A DNA stretch of 42,392 nucleotides from Chromatiaceae bacterium (GCA_003562815.1 PWTO01000261.1:1-42392), one strand, 5' to 3'. Counted from the first letter of the stretch, positions 1-9,423 are shown. Made by a program: numbers and translations. The notes: a model not told the origin generated them from the letters alone.

Positions 1-96
1 AACGGCATCGAGATGGAACGCGACGAGAACGGCGCCCGTGGGATTTTCCTGCGGGCTTTGGTGGATTCGCCCATCCTCATCGAGGGTGCGCGTTAG
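1..96 (+). CDS. C-terminal end of an unidentified protein (partial)
   Basis: An open frame enters from the left edge and ends at TAG (94-96), giving 31 residues that finish in [16 protein letters not shown]. Codon choice is GC-rich like the neighbours and the stop lies 29 bp before the recA ATG, so it is probably the tail of a real gene. In many Gammaproteobacteria cinA/pncC precedes recA, but I do not recognise a CinA C-terminus here and give no function. The short gap allows read-through into recA. Confidence 0.5.
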   Translation, partial: NGIEMERDENGARGIFLRALVDSPILIEGAR

Positions 97-125
97 CGTA
101 TGTTAACGAAACAGAATCAGTGACA

Positions 126-1289
126 ATGGACGAGAATCGCAAGAAGGCGCTGGCGGCGGCGTTGAGCCAAATCGAGAAGCAGTTCGGCAAGGGCTCGGTG
201 ATGCGCATGGGCGATGCCGGCGCCATCCCGAATGTCGAAACCGTCTCGACCGGCTCCCTGGGGCTCGATATCGCCCTCGGTATCGGTGGCCTGCCGCGCG
301 GTCGCGTCATCGAGATCTATGGCCCGGAATCCTCCGGCAAGACCACGCTCACCCTGCATGCGGTGGCCGAGGCGCAGCGCGCCGGCGGCACGGCGGCCTT
401 CGTCGATGCCGAACACGCGCTCGATCCCGGCTACGCCGAGAAGCTCGGCGTGAATATGGACGAACTGCTGGTCTCGCAGCCGGATACCGGCGAGCAGTCG
501 CTCGAAATCACCGACATGCTGGTGCGCTCCGGCGCGGTGGACATGGTGGTGATCGACTCGGTCGCGGCCTTGACGCCCAAGGCCGAGATCGAAGGCGAGA
601 TGGGCGACTCGCACGTCGGTTTGCAGGCGCGGCTGATGTCGCAGGCGCTGCGCAAGCTGACCGCGAATATCAAGCGCTCCAATGCCATCGTCATCTTCAT
701 CAATCAGATCCGAATGAAGATCGGCGTCATGTTCGGCTCGCCGGAAACCACCTCCGGCGGCAACGCGCTCAAGTTTTACTCCTCGGTGCGGCTCGATATC
801 CGCCGCATCGGTTCGATCAAACGTGGCGCCGATGTCGTTGGCAACGAGACCCGCGTCAAGGTGGTCAAGAACAAGGTCGCGCCACCGTTTCGCGAGGCGC
901 TGTTCGACATCCTCTATGGCGAGGGCATCTCGCGCGAGGGCGAGATGGTCGATCTCGGCGTCAGTGCCGGCGTGGTCGAAAAATCCGGCTCTTGGTACAG
1001 CTATGACGGCAGCAGGATCGGCCAGGGTAAGGATAATGTGCGCAATTTCCTGAAGGAGAATCCGGAGATTGCCGCCGCCATCGATGCCAAGATACGCGCT
1101 GCCCTGCTACCGAAGCCAAAGCCTGCTCACGCCGAGGAGGGGGCCGGATCGGCATCAGCCCCCGACGCGGCCCCTGATGCCGCCTTGAAAACGCCGGCTG
1201 CTGCGGGCGATGCCGATGCCAAGGCGGCTAAGGACGCCAAGGATGTCAAGGGCGCCAATAAGGATGCCAAGGCGGCGACCGATGACTGA
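126..1289 (+). CDS. recA: RecA recombinase
   Basis: RecA is the DNA-dependent ATPase that forms filaments on single-stranded DNA, drives homologous pairing and strand exchange, and stimulates LexA self-cleavage. The product begins [13 protein letters not shown], carries Walker A GPESSGKT at residues 66-73 and the conserved [14 protein letters not shown] loop. I chose ATG 126 over an in-frame GTG at 120 because MDENRKKAL is the usual start in relatives. At 387 residues it is about 35 longer than E. coli RecA. The excess is a C-terminal tail rich in Ala, Asp and Lys with repeated KDAK/KDVK units. The acidic RecA tail normally modulates DNA binding; this one has mixed charge. The stop overlaps recX by 8 bp. 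Confidence 0.98.
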   Translation: MDENRKKALAAALSQIEKQFGKGSVMRMGDAGAIPNVETVSTGSLGLDIALGIGGLPRGRVIEIYGPESSGKTTLTLHAVAEAQRAGGTAAFVDAEHALDPGYAEKLGVNMDELLVSQPDTGEQSLEITDMLVRSGAVDMVVIDSVAALTPKAEIEGEMGDSHVGLQARLMSQALRKLTANIKRSNAIVIFINQIRMKIGVMFGSPETTSGGNALKFYSSVRLDIRRIGSIKRGADVVGNETRVKVVKNKVAPPFREALFDILYGEGISREGEMVDLGVSAGVVEKSGSWYSYDGSRIGQGKDNVRNFLKENPEIAAAIDAKIRAALLPKPKPAHAEEGAGSASAPDAAPDAALKTPAAAGDADAKAAKDAKDVKGANKDAKAATDD

Positions 1290-1857
1290 AGTGCTTGTGG
1301 AGTCCGCTCCGGAGGTTGCTGCCACGGAAGCCACGGTCGAATCAGCCGCAGCCGAGAGAGCTGCAACCGAGGCAGCCGCTGCCGAGGCGCCGGACGCTCT
1401 CTTTGAGGAGATCCGCAGCCGGGCGCTGAAGTTACTCAGCACGCGCGAACACAGTCGCCTGGAACTCGCGCGCAAGCTGCGCCAACGCGGTTATCCAGAC
1501 GCGGCCGTCGAGGCGGTGATCGAATCCCTAGTAGTCAACGAGCTGTTGAGCGAGGAGCGCCTGATCGCGGCCTATGTCGCCGAGCGTCTTGGTAAGGGCT
1601 TCGGGCCCTTGCGTATCCGCGCCGAATTGCGCGAGAAAGGGCTTTCGGATGAGAGGGTTCAGCCCTATCTCGAACTCGACGATCAGACCCTAATCGACTA
1701 TTTGACCCAGGCCTATCAAAAACGCTTCGGTGAGACTGAGGCCGAGGACCGGCGCGCGCAGGCGAAACGCGCGCGCTTCCTCGAGTATCGGGGGTTCCCG
1801 TCGCACTTGATCGCTCGCTTCCTCGGCTCGAGCCCGAGTGCCAGGTCAACTCGATGA
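1282..1857 (+). CDS. recX: RecX regulatory protein
   Basis: RecX binds RecA filaments and limits their growth and activity. The ATG at 1282 lies inside the last codons of recA (ATGACTGA overlap), which suggests translational coupling. The product is 191 residues. About 38 N-terminal residues are an Ala/Glu-rich low-complexity extension. The RecX three-helix repeats follow: a first repeat around [24 protein letters not shown], a second around [28 protein letters not shown], and a last around [19 protein letters not shown]. Each tandem has the typical spacing of Leu and Arg residues. E. coli RecX is 166 residues, so the extra length is all N-terminal. A start further downstream cannot be excluded, but no strong ribosome site was seen there. 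Confidence 0.92.
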   Translation: MTEVLVESAPEVAATEATVESAAAERAATEAAAAEAPDALFEEIRSRALKLLSTREHSRLELARKLRQRGYPDAAVEAVIESLVVNELLSEERLIAAYVAERLGKGFGPLRIRAELREKGLSDERVQPYLELDDQTLIDYLTQAYQKRFGETEAEDRRAQAKRARFLEYRGFPSHLIARFLGSSPSARSTR

Positions 1858-2020
1858 ATGGGCTGATGCGCGCGCCCATGCTGATGTCGTCAGTGCCGAT
1901 ATCGATGCACGCGTTGATGCCGATGCCGACGCGCGCGCCGATGTCGGGCCGCTTTCCGTGCCGCTTCGAGCGGCGCATCCCGCTAATGCACAGACCCGTC
2001 TCCGGAGTCGACTCCTTGTC

Positions 2021-4630
2021 ATGAAGAGCAGTGCCCAGCTTCGTCAGGCCTTCCTCGATTACTTCGCCGAGCGTGGTCACACGCCGCTCGAGAGCAGCCC
2101 GTTGGTGCCGGGAAATGACCCCACCTTGCTGTTCACCAATGCGGGCATGGTGCAGTTCAAGGACGTCTTCCTTGGCCGCGAGAAACGCCCCTACAGCCGC
2201 GCCGCCACCTCGCAGCGCTGCGTGCGCGCCGGCGGCAAGCACAACGATCTCGAGAATGTCGGCTACACCGCCCGCCATCACACCTTTTTCGAGATGCTCG
2301 GCAACTTCAGCTTCGGCGATTACTTCAAGCGCGAGGCCATCGGCTTTGCCTGGGAGTTCCTGACCCAGACGCTGCAGATGCCGCCCGAGCGGCTCTGGAT
2401 CACCGTCTACACCGACGATGACGAGGCCGCGCGCATCTGGCTCGATGAGATCGGCATCGACCCGAGCCGCTTCTCGCGTTGTGGCGAGAAGGATAACTTC
2501 TGGTCGATGGGCGAGACCGGTCCCTGCGGACCCTGCTCCGAGATCTTCTACGACCACGGCCCCGAGATCCCCGGTGGGCCGCCCGGCTCGCCCGACGAGG
2601 ACGGCGACCGCTACGTCGAGATCTGGAACCTGGTGTTCATGCAGTTCGACCGCGACGCCAAGGGCGACCTGCATCCGCTGCCGCGCCCGTCGGTCGACAC
2701 CGGCATGGGGCTCGAGCGGCTTGCGGCGGTGATGCAGGGCGTGCACAGCAACTACGAGATCGATCTGTTCCAGGCCCTCATCCGCGCCGCCGCCGAGGCG
2801 ACCGGCTGCGATGATCTCGGCAACCAATCGCTGCGGGTGATCGCCGATCACATCCGCTCGGCGGCCTTCCTGATCATCGATGGCATCACGCCCGGCAACG
2901 AAGGACGTGGCTACGTGCAGCGGCGCATCATCCGCCGCGCCATCCGCCACGGCTATCAACTCGGACAGACGGCGCCGTTCTTCTGGCGGCTGGTCGCGCC
3001 CTTGGCCGAGCAGATGGGCGGTGCCTACCCCGAGCTGCGCGAGAAACAGGCCCAGATCGAACGGGTTCTGAAGACCGAGGAGGAGCGCTTCGCCGACACC
3101 CTAGAACAGGGCTTGCGCATCTTCGATGAGATCGTCGCGCGCCTGAGCGGCACCGAGATCCCCGGCGAGGCGGTGTTCCGGTTGTACGATACCTACGGCT
3201 TCCCGGCCGATCTCACCGCCGATATCGCCCGCGAGCGTGGACTGACCCTGGACATCGCTGGCTTCGAGGAGGCGATGGCGGCACAAAAGGAGCGCGCGCG
3301 TGCCGCGAGCCAGTTCGGGGCCGGCGAGAGCATCGCGCTGGATATCGAAGGCGAGACCGATTTCAGCGGCTACGAAGGGCTGGTCGATCAGGCGACGCTA
3401 ATCGGCTGCTACCTGGACGGCGCGCCCTGCGATAGCATCGGCGCCGGCCAGGAGGGGTTGCTGGTGTTGGACGTGACCCCTTTCTATGCCGAGTCCGGCG
3501 GACAGGTAGGCGATCGCGGCACATTGGAGACCGAGAACGGCCGCTTCGAGGTGCGCGACACCCAGAAGCAGTCCGGGGTGATCTGCCACCTCGGGCGCCT
3601 GCTCGAGGGCGGGTTGACGGTCGGGGATCGTCTCGAGGCCCGGGTCGATCGGGCGCGGCGGCGCACGATCGCGCTGCATCACTCCTCTACCCATCTACTC
3701 CATGCGGCGCTGCGCCAGAGGCTCGGCGATCATGTGCAGCAACGCGGCTCGCTGGTCGGGCCGGAGCGGCTGCGTTTCGATTTCACCCATTTCGAGCCGC
3801 TCACGCGCGAGCAACTGCGCGAGATCGAGCGCCTGGTGAACCAAGAGATCCGCGAGAACCACACCGTCGAGACCCGCATCATGGATCTCGAAGACGCCAA
3901 GGCCTCGGGGGCGATGGCCCTGTTCGGCGAGAAGTACGCTGAGCAGGTGCGGGTGCTGCGTATGGGCGATTTCTCGACCGAACTCTGCGGCGGCACCCAT
4001 GTGCGTGCGGTGGGCGACATCGGACTGTTCAAGATCGTCTCCGAGTCCGGCATCAGCGCTGGCGTGCGTCGCCTTGAAGCGGTGGCCGGCGATGTGGCGC
4101 TGAACTGGGTCGAGGAAGAAGAGGCGCGGCTGGCGCGCATCGCCGCCCTGGTCAAGGGCGCCACGAGCGATGCCGACGACAAGGTCGCGGCGCTGGTCGA
4201 GCGCTCGCGGCGGCTGGAAAAGGAGCTAGAGCAGCTCAAGGCCAAGCTCGCCAGCGCCGCCGGCAGCGAGCTGACCGATGCCGTGGTCGAAATCGACGGG
4301 GTCAAGGTGCTGGCCGCACGGCTCGACGGGGTCGATGTCAAATCGCTGCGCGAGACCCTGGATCAGCTCAAGAACAAGCTCGGCTCCGGCGTCGTCCTCT
4401 TGGCCACCGAGAGCGATGGCAAGGTCAACCTGATCGCCGGCGTCACCAAAGATCTGGTCGGCCAGTTCAAGGCTGGCGATCTGGTCAAGGTCGCTGCCGA
4501 GAAGGTCGGGGGACGCGGTGGTGGCCGGCCCGACATGGCTCAGGCCGGCGGTACCGATCCGGCGGGCATCCCGGCCGCGCTCGATCTGGTCGGCGATTGG
4601 GTCAAGGAGCGCGCGCAGGCGGTGTCGTAG
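2021..4630 (+). CDS. alaS: Alanine--tRNA ligase
   Basis: AlaRS charges tRNA-Ala and edits mischarged Ser and Gly. The 869-residue product starts [20 protein letters not shown], the usual AlaRS N-terminus, followed by the class II core ([24 protein letters not shown]). The editing domain contains [12 protein letters not shown] and CGGTH, which supply the zinc ligands. A coiled C-Ala region follows, ending in the Gly-rich [15 protein letters not shown]. The frame is open upstream to 1838, but that part is repetitive DNA between recX and alaS and does not resemble AlaRS, so the start is placed at 2021. The length matches the family (E. coli 876). The stop is 4 bp before lysC. Confidence 0.98.
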   Translation: MKSSAQLRQAFLDYFAERGHTPLESSPLVPGNDPTLLFTNAGMVQFKDVFLGREKRPYSRAATSQRCVRAGGKHNDLENVGYTARHHTFFEMLGNFSFGDYFKREAIGFAWEFLTQTLQMPPERLWITVYTDDDEAARIWLDEIGIDPSRFSRCGEKDNFWSMGETGPCGPCSEIFYDHGPEIPGGPPGSPDEDGDRYVEIWNLVFMQFDRDAKGDLHPLPRPSVDTGMGLERLAAVMQGVHSNYEIDLFQALIRAAAEATGCDDLGNQSLRVIADHIRSAAFLIIDGITPGNEGRGYVQRRIIRRAIRHGYQLGQTAPFFWRLVAPLAEQMGGAYPELREKQAQIERVLKTEEERFADTLEQGLRIFDEIVARLSGTEIPGEAVFRLYDTYGFPADLTADIARERGLTLDIAGFEEAMAAQKERARAASQFGAGESIALDIEGETDFSGYEGLVDQATLIGCYLDGAPCDSIGAGQEGLLVLDVTPFYAESGGQVGDRGTLETENGRFEVRDTQKQSGVICHLGRLLEGGLTVGDRLEARVDRARRRTIALHHSSTHLLHAALRQRLGDHVQQRGSLVGPERLRFDFTHFEPLTREQLREIERLVNQEIRENHTVETRIMDLEDAKASGAMALFGEKYAEQVRVLRMGDFSTELCGGTHVRAVGDIGLFKIVSESGISAGVRRLEAVAGDVALNWVEEEEARLARIAALVKGATSDADDKVAALVERSRRLEKELEQLKAKLASAAGSELTDAVVEIDGVKVLAARLDGVDVKSLRETLDQLKNKLGSGVVLLATESDGKVNLIAGVTKDLVGQFKAGDLVKVAAEKVGGRGGGRPDMAQAGGTDPAGIPAALDLVGDWVKERAQAVS

Positions 4631-4634
4631 AGCG

Positions 4635-5864
4635 ATGGCATTGATCGTACAAAAATATGGCGGCACCTCGGTGGGCAGCGTCGAGCGCATCCAAGCCGTG
4701 GCGCAGCGCGTGAAGCGCAGTCGCGATCAGGGGCACGAGGTCGTCGTCGTGGTCTCGGCGATGTCCGGCGAGACCGATCGCCTGATCGGACTCGCGCACG
4801 CGATTCAGCCACGGCCGGTGCCGCGTGAACTCGACGTGCTGATCGCCACCGGCGAGCAGGTCACCATCGCCTTGCTGGCGATGGCCTTGGAAGCCGTTGG
4901 CTGTCCGGCGCGCTCCTACACCGGCTCGCAAGTGCAGATCCGCACCGATAGCGCGCACAATAAGGCGCGCATTCGCGATATCGACGGCGCGCGCGTGGGC
5001 AGCGATCTCGAGGCTGGACGCGTGGTGGTGGTAGCGGGTTTTCAGGGCATCGATCGCGCCGGCAACATCACCACCTTGGGCCGCGGCGGTTCCGACACCT
5101 CTGCGGTGGCCATGGCCGCCGCGCTCAAGGCCGATGAATGTCAGATCTACACCGATGTGGACGGCGTTTACACCACCGATCCGCGCATCGAGCCACGCGC
5201 GCGTAAACTCGACCGCATCACCTTCGAGGAGATGCTCGAGATGGCCAGCCTGGGCTCGAAGGTGCTCCAGATCCGCGCCGTCGAGTTCGCCGGCAAGTAT
5301 CGTGTCCCCCTGCGTGTGCTCTCGAGCTTTAGCGAGGGGGAGGGCACGCTGATCAGTTTCGAGGAGGAGAACGTGGAAGACGCCAAGATTGCCGGCATCG
5401 CCTTCGCCAAGGACGAAGCCAAGCTCACCGTGCTCGGGGTGCCGGATCAGCCGGGGATTGCCCACAAGATTCTCGGCCCCATCTCCGAGGCGAATGTCGA
5501 AGTCGATATGATCGTGCAGAATGTCGGCTCCGATAACGCGACCACCGACTTCACCTTCACCGTGCATCGCAACGACTACGACACCGCGCTGCGGGTGCTG
5601 CATGAGACGGCCGAGCACCTCTCGGCGCGCGAGGTCTCGGGTGATCAGACGATCGTCAAGCTCAGCTTGGTTGGCGTCGGCATGCGCTCGCATGCGGGTA
5701 TCGCCAGCCAGATGTTCGAAGCCCTGGCGCGCGAAGGCATCAATATCCGCATGATCTCGACCTCGGAGATCAAGATCTCGGTGGTCATCGACGAGAAGTA
5801 CCTCGAGCTTGGTGTGCGCGCCCTGCACGAGGCTTTTGGCCTCGCCAAAAAGACCATATTGTAA
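4635..5864 (+). CDS. lysC: Aspartate kinase (monofunctional)
   Basis: Aspartokinase phosphorylates aspartate, the first step to lysine, threonine, methionine and diaminopimelate. The 409-residue product starts MALIVQKYGGTSVGS, the kinase signature, and has GRGGSDTSAVAMAAAL in the catalytic domain. Two ACT domains occupy about residues 265-409 (LTVLGVPDQPGIAHKIL and LSLVGVGMRSHAGIAS), the usual site of feedback control by lysine and/or threonine. Many LysC genes of this class also have an internal start for a separate beta subunit; Val/Met codons near the ACT region could allow this, but I see no clear ribosome site. It begins 4 bp after alaS and is probably cotranscribed with it; alaS-lysC-csrA order also occurs in Pseudomonas. 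Confidence 0.97.
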   Translation: MALIVQKYGGTSVGSVERIQAVAQRVKRSRDQGHEVVVVVSAMSGETDRLIGLAHAIQPRPVPRELDVLIATGEQVTIALLAMALEAVGCPARSYTGSQVQIRTDSAHNKARIRDIDGARVGSDLEAGRVVVVAGFQGIDRAGNITTLGRGGSDTSAVAMAAALKADECQIYTDVDGVYTTDPRIEPRARKLDRITFEEMLEMASLGSKVLQIRAVEFAGKYRVPLRVLSSFSEGEGTLISFEEENVEDAKIAGIAFAKDEAKLTVLGVPDQPGIAHKILGPISEANVEVDMIVQNVGSDNATTDFTFTVHRNDYDTALRVLHETAEHLSAREVSGDQTIVKLSLVGVGMRSHAGIASQMFEALAREGINIRMISTSEIKISVVIDEKYLELGVRALHEAFGLAKKTIL

Positions 5865-6011
5865 CAATTGCTGCAATGCACGAATGTCTGCTGCTAAACT
5901 GATAGCTCTAAGCTTGTTGCGCCCCTGGCCGTTGCGGCGGTCGAATGGGCAGATGGCTTAAGGTAACAAGGCTGCGTGACCTAAGATGCTGAGGGAACCG
6001 CGGCTCGGCTC

Positions 6012-6031
6012 ATGAAAGGATAGAAAGGATA
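6012..6031 (+). promoter_or_regulatory. csrA leader: duplicated GGA-containing ribosome site and a three-codon minigene
   Basis: GAAAGGATA occurs twice in direct tandem at 6014-6022 and 6023-6031, just before the csrA ATG at 6039. Each copy has a Shine-Dalgarno-like AAGGA and a GGA core of the kind CsrA itself binds. The first copy also forms part of a minimal open frame, ATG AAA GGA TAG (6012-6023), which ends within the second copy. Autorepression of csrA through GGA sites over its ribosome site is known in E. coli; that it happens here is inferred. Confidence 0.5.
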
Positions 6032-6038
6032 GACCGCT

Positions 6039-6272
6039 ATGTTGATACTGACCCGCCGCGTTGGCGAAACACTGATGATCGGCGACGAAGTAACCGTCAC
6101 GGTGCTCGGCGTCAAGGGAAACCAGGTTCGCATTGGCGTGAATGCACCGCGCGAGGTTGCCGTGCATCGTGAAGAGATCTACGAGCGCATCAAACGTGAG
6201 CAGGCGCAAGGCACCGCCGAGCCGCGCATCGCGCACGACGTCGAACTCGACGGACGCCTAGACCCCGAATAA
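6039..6272 (+). CDS. csrA: Carbon storage regulator CsrA
   Basis: CsrA is a homodimeric RNA-binding protein that recognises GGA in hairpin loops of mRNA leaders and represses or stabilises transcripts for metabolism, biofilm and motility. The 77-residue product starts [16 protein letters not shown] and contains [13 protein letters not shown] and [12 protein letters not shown], the conserved beta strands and the RNA-contacting Arg region. It is longer than E. coli CsrA (61 residues) because of a divergent acidic tail. The gene lies between lysC and tRNA-Ser, matching the alaS-csrA-serV neighbourhood of E. coli. The 174-bp gap after lysC leaves room for its own promoter. Confidence 0.98.
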   Translation: MLILTRRVGETLMIGDEVTVTVLGVKGNQVRIGVNAPREVAVHREEIYERIKREQAQGTAEPRIAHDVELDGRLDPE

Positions 6273-6291
6273 ACCGATCTCAAGCCGCCCT

Positions 6292-6358
6292 AGAAAACCC
6301 GCGCAGCCTGAACTGTTTTGTCCGCACATCGCGGTTGGGCGGGCGGGTTTTCTTTCTA
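6292..6358 (+). terminator. Probable csrA terminator
   Basis: AGAAAACCCGC (6292-6302) is an exact inverted repeat of GCGGGTTTTCT (6343-6353), and the second arm runs into a T-rich stretch (TTTTCTTTCT). The loop is about 40 nt and can itself fold partly (CCGC/GCGG near 6322-6334). It lies 20 bp after the csrA stop and before the tRNA promoter, which fits termination, although the loop is long for an intrinsic terminator. Confidence 0.5.
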
Positions 6359-6401
6359 CCACGTTCGCAACCCAACCGAACGGTCTCAAGGTTCGTACAG
6401 G

Positions 6402-6432
6402 TAGACGCGAGCCCCCTAAACTCTGCTACAAT
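6402..6432 (+). promoter_or_regulatory. tRNA-Ser promoter
   Basis: A -10 hexamer TACAAT (6427-6432) is preceded by TGC, giving an extended -10. A weak -35-like TAGACG lies at 6402-6407 with a 19-bp spacer. The bases after the -10 are almost all G/C (CCCGCCCC), the discriminator typical of stringently controlled stable-RNA promoters. The mature tRNA starts 11 bp after the -10. Confidence 0.6.
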
Positions 6433-6443
6433 CCCGCCCCTAC

Positions 6444-6534
6444 GGAGAGATGGCCGAGTGGCTGAAGGCGCTCCCCTGCTAAGGGAGTATGGGTTAATAG
6501 CCCATCGAGGGTTCGAATCCCTCTCTCTCCGCCA
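6444..6534 (+). tRNA. tRNA-Ser(GCU)
   Basis: A 91-nt cloverleaf can be drawn. The acceptor arms are GGAGAGA (6444-6450) and TCTCTCC, followed by G and an encoded CCA ending at 6534. The anticodon stem is CTCCC (6471-6475) with GGGAG (6483-6487), and anticodon GCT is at 6478-6480, reading AGC/AGU. There is a long variable arm around TATGGGTTAATAGCCCATC, as expected for tRNA-Ser. The T arm GAGGG TTCGAAT CCCTC is intact. Its place after csrA matches serV in E. coli; no tRNA-Arg follows here. Confidence 0.97.
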
Positions 6535-6541
6535 TTTTGAT

Positions 6542-6570
6542 TTTAACTCCATGAATTTTAAAGAGTTAAA
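6542..6570. repeat. AT-rich inverted repeat after tRNA-Ser
   Basis: TTTAACTC (6542-6549) and GAGTTAAA (6563-6570) form an 8-bp inverted repeat with a 13-nt spacer directly after the tRNA. It has no T-run and may be a processing or termination hairpin. The rest of the gap to sbcB (6571-6726) shows nothing I can name. Confidence 0.35.
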
Positions 6571-6726
6571 GACAGAAGATCCCGCCTAGACCACCCCAGT
6601 TGGCGACGGTCACAGTCCAGCTCAACGCCGAGATTTGTGCGCTGTGGCCGTTTTCGGCGCCCGGTGCTGTGGCCTAAGCTGTCCCGCAGCCGCCTGCCTG
6701 GCAGAGCGGCGCTAAAGGGCCTTAAC

Positions 6727-8172
6727 TCACAGTTCTTCGGCTGACATCGCCTGCTCGCCCCAGCGTTCGAGCCGGTCGAGGATCGCGAGCGCGCGCGGAT
6801 CGGCGCTGTGCTCGACGCGCAAGCGCTCGAGTCTGGCCTCATAGGCGTCGATGGTCAGGGCGGCGCCGGCGTCTGGATCGGTCAGACGCTCGAAGCGCCA
6901 GGCATCCCAGGCCTCGCGCTCGTCCTCGCTGAGCGTCTCCGGCCAACTGCGCGCGCGCATGCGAAACAGCAGGGTCGGCAGGCGTGCGTCCTCGAAGCGC
7001 GGCCGTGCCTCGGCCAGCTCGGACGGTGAGAGCGCATTGAGCTGGTCCATCAGGCGCCGATCGTGCGGCGAGAAGAATCCACCGCTGTAGAGCATCCGTT
7101 CCGGGTCGTTCGGCGTCTCGAACTGCGCGCGCGCGGCGAATGCGGCACTCAGACGCTCGGCGATCTCGGTGCGATGCCGCAGCGCGCGGCGCGCATGCTC
7201 GGCGACCTGATCGGGATCGATCCGCCAGCGCTCGGCGGCGTCCGGGTTCAGGGTCTTCATCGGCGCCAACATCGGTGCGGCATTGATCTTGATGCCTTTC
7301 ACTGGCAGGCGCTCGACCCCGGCGGGCAGCGCCTCACGCCGGGTGAAAATCCGCCGTTGCAGATCGTCCGGCGAGCACTCCAGCACCTGGGTCGGATCCT
7401 GGCGCAGATCGACACACAGCCGCGTGTTCTTCTGGCTCGGATGCGCCGCCACGCTGAGGATCGGCGCAATGCAGCCCTGAGCCGCCGCATAGCGGTGCGA
7501 GCAGTGCAGCAAGGGCTCGCCAGCGGCGAGCATCTCATCGACACGATCTTTGTCGCGCAGCCCCAGCGCGTAGTCGAACAAGCGCGGCTGCGCCGCCTTC
7601 AGCAGTCGCGCCAGGCCCAGGGTCGCGCGCACGTCGGCGAGCGCATCATGGGCGCCCTCGTGGGCGATCGCATTCGCTGCGGTCAGCTCCTCGAGCTTGA
7701 ACGAGGCCACGCCGGGCTCGCGTTCGGGCCAGTGGATGCCCTCCGGGCGCAACGCATGCGCGAGCCGCAGCACATCGATCAGATCCCAGCGCAAGTTCCC
7801 GTTTTGCCAGGCATGGGCATAGGGATCGATCAGGTGGCGGTAGAAGAGCCAGTTGTTGACGCGATCGTCGAACCTCAGGCTGTTATAGCCAACCGAGCAG
7901 GTGCCGGGCGTGGCGAGTTCGCGGTGGATCGCACGCGCGAACTCGGCCTCCGGCAGGCCACGCTCGAGCGCTTGCTCGGGCGTGATGCCAGTGACCAAGC
8001 AGGCCTCGGGCTGCGGTAAGAGATCGGTCGCCGGGCGCGCATAGCACACCAGTGGCGCGCCGATCTCGTTGAGATCGGCATCGGTGCGCAAGCCGGCGAA
8101 CTGGCAGGGGCGATCACGCGAGGGGTCGTTGCCCCAGGTCTCGTAGTCGTACCAGTAGAAGCTCGCCGCCAT
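6727..8172 (-). CDS. sbcB: Exodeoxyribonuclease I
   Basis: ExoI degrades single-stranded DNA 3' to 5' and takes part in mismatch repair and recombination. The 481-residue product starts MAASFYWYDYETWG, with the first acidic pair of the DEDDh exonuclease core. YNSLRFDDRVNNWLFYRHLIDPYAHAW follows near residue 100, and HDALADVRATLGLA gives the third motif. The remainder matches the SH3-like and helical ExoI C-terminal domains in length (E. coli SbcB 475). It lies 43 bp after rplS on the same strand, so it may be read from the ribosomal protein operon. Its start is the ATG complementary to 8170-8172. Confidence 0.95.
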   Translation of the reverse strand: MAASFYWYDYETWGNDPSRDRPCQFAGLRTDADLNEIGAPLVCYARPATDLLPQPEACLVTGITPEQALERGLPEAEFARAIHRELATPGTCSVGYNSLRFDDRVNNWLFYRHLIDPYAHAWQNGNLRWDLIDVLRLAHALRPEGIHWPEREPGVASFKLEELTAANAIAHEGAHDALADVRATLGLARLLKAAQPRLFDYALGLRDKDRVDEMLAAGEPLLHCSHRYAAAQGCIAPILSVAAHPSQKNTRLCVDLRQDPTQVLECSPDDLQRRIFTRREALPAGVERLPVKGIKINAAPMLAPMKTLNPDAAERWRIDPDQVAEHARRALRHRTEIAERLSAAFAARAQFETPNDPERMLYSGGFFSPHDRRLMDQLNALSPSELAEARPRFEDARLPTLLFRMRARSWPETLSEDEREAWDAWRFERLTDPDAGAALTIDAYEARLERLRVEHSADPRALAILDRLERWGEQAMSAEEL

Positions 8173-8215
8173 GGCTCAAGTCAGCCGGCGCCCAACAACA
8201 AAGCCACAGCCTGGC

Positions 8216-8560
8216 TCAGACCTTCTCTTTGATACGCGCGGCCTTGCCGGTGAGCCCACGCAAGTAGTAGAGCTTCGCACGGCGCACATCGCCGCGCCGC
8301 TTGACCTTGATCTCGGCGATCGCCGGGCTGTGGGTCTGGAACACACGCTCGACGCCTTCGCCATGGGAGATCTTGCGTACCGTGAAGGCGGAGTTGAGGC
8401 CGCGGTTGCGCTTGGCGATGCAGATGCCCTCGAACGCCTGCAGGCGCTCGCGATCGCCCTCCTTGACCCGGACCTGCACCACCAGGGTGTCGCCCGGCGC
8501 GAACGCGGGCACCGATGGACGCATCTGTTCTTGTTCGATTTGCTGGATGATATTGCTCAT
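8216..8560 (-). CDS. rplS: 50S ribosomal protein L19
   Basis: L19 sits at the 30S-50S interface. The 114-residue protein starts [14 protein letters not shown] and contains [54 protein letters not shown] and [17 protein letters not shown], all typical of bL19. A GTG four codons earlier (8572) would add MSND and overlap trmD. I prefer the ATG at 8560, which starts one base after the trmD stop and matches the usual MSNII start. It is the last gene of the rpsP-rimM-trmD-rplS operon. Confidence 0.97.
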   Translation of the reverse strand: MSNIIQQIEQEQMRPSVPAFAPGDTLVVQVRVKEGDRERLQAFEGICIAKRNRGLNSAFTVRKISHGEGVERVFQTHSPAIAEIKVKRRGDVRRAKLYYLRGLTGKAARIKEKV

Positions 8561-8561
8561 G

Positions 8562-9347
8562 TCATTGCTCACTCTGTTCCGCTCCGACGCTCGGCCGCGA
8601 CCGTGACGCCTCCCGAAGATAGTCGTCGAGCAGCTGCTGCTCGACGTCGCTCATGCCTCGTTCTTGCAGCAGCTCTGGACGCCGCTGCCAGGTTCGCCCC
8701 AGCGCCTGCTGCAAGCGCCAGCGCTCAATCGCCCGATGATCCCCGCTCAGCAGTACCTGGGGCACGCGCTGATCGGCGATCGTCTCCGGCCGGGTGTAAT
8801 GGGGGCAGTCCAATAACCCGTTGGCATGTGAGTCCTGGCGCGCCGAGTCGGCATGGCCGAGCGCGCCTGGCAACAGCCGAATCACCGCATCCATCACCAC
8901 CATGGCCGCGAGTTCGCCACCGCTGAGCACATAGTCGCCGATGGACCATTCCTCGTCGACGCAGTCCTCGATCAGGCGCTCATCGACGCCTTCATAGCGT
9001 CCCGCGACCAGCACCCAGCCGGGCGCGGCGCTGATGCGCGCGATCCTCGCCTGATCGATCCGCTCACCCTGCGGCGACAGGTAGGCAACGCGACTGCGGA
9101 CCCCGGCAGCGGCCGCAGCCGCTTGAGCGGCCTCGATCGCGGCGCGCAAGGGCGCGTAGCGCATCACCATGCCGGGGCCGCCACCGTAAGGACGGTCATC
9201 GACGCTGCGATGCACATCGGTGGTGTCATCGCGCGGGTTGCGCAGGTGGATCTCCGCGATCCGCCGCTGCAAGGCCCGCGCCACCACGCCCTCTTCGGTC
9301 AGCGCGGCGAACTGCGCCGGAAATAGGGTGATGACATCGAAGCGCAT
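8562..9347 (-). CDS. trmD: tRNA (guanine-N1)-methyltransferase
   Basis: TrmD methylates G37 next to the anticodon of tRNAs reading CNN codons and prevents +1 frameshifting. The 261-residue protein starts [16 protein letters not shown] and has the trefoil-knot SAM site ([42 protein letters not shown]) and [12 protein letters not shown]. All catalytic landmarks are present and the length matches E. coli (255). It is the third gene of the conserved operon; the stop is 1 bp before rplS. The 78-bp gap before it carries three CCGCCCGG copies. Confidence 0.98.
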   Translation of the reverse strand: MRFDVITLFPAQFAALTEEGVVARALQRRIAEIHLRNPRDDTTDVHRSVDDRPYGGGPGMVMRYAPLRAAIEAAQAAAAAAGVRSRVAYLSPQGERIDQARIARISAAPGWVLVAGRYEGVDERLIEDCVDEEWSIGDYVLSGGELAAMVVMDAVIRLLPGALGHADSARQDSHANGLLDCPHYTRPETIADQRVPQVLLSGDHRAIERWRLQQALGRTWQRRPELLQERGMSDVEQQLLDDYLREASRSRPSVGAEQSEQ

Positions 9348-9377
9348 TGTTCCTACCTGGGGTTCACACCGGGGTTT

Positions 9378-9423
9378 CCGCCCGGGAACTCCGCCTGAGC
9401 CCGCCCGGGAGAGTCCCGCCCGG
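9378..9423. repeat. Three CCGCCCGG copies in the rimM-trmD gap
   Basis: CCGCCCGG occurs at 9378, 9401 and 9416 within the 78-bp non-coding gap between rimM and trmD; the first two copies extend to CCGCCCGGGA. The pattern could form alternative hairpins in the polycistronic mRNA. No function is established. Confidence 0.4.

Noticed and set aside
1838-2020. Open frame extending alaS upstream by 61 codons
   Set aside because: The extension overlaps the end of recX, is repetitive (DADARADV-like) and has no counterpart in AlaRS; the family N-terminus begins at ATG 2021.
1535-2959. 474-residue frame on the minus strand across recX and alaS
   Set aside because: It is antisense to two confirmed genes and shows the Ala/Gly/Asp-rich pattern typical of opposite-strand frames in GC-rich DNA, with no recognisable motif.
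4602-5876. 424-residue frame antisense to lysC
   Set aside because: It mirrors lysC codons throughout and has no family motif; GC-rich shadow.
6335-6589. Small frames on both strands over the tRNA-Ser gene
   Set aside because: They run through a complete tRNA with promoter; coding there is not credible.
8561-8572. GTG start of rplS adding MSND
   Set aside because: L19 proteins begin MSNII; the ATG at 8560, one base after trmD, fits both homology and operon layout.
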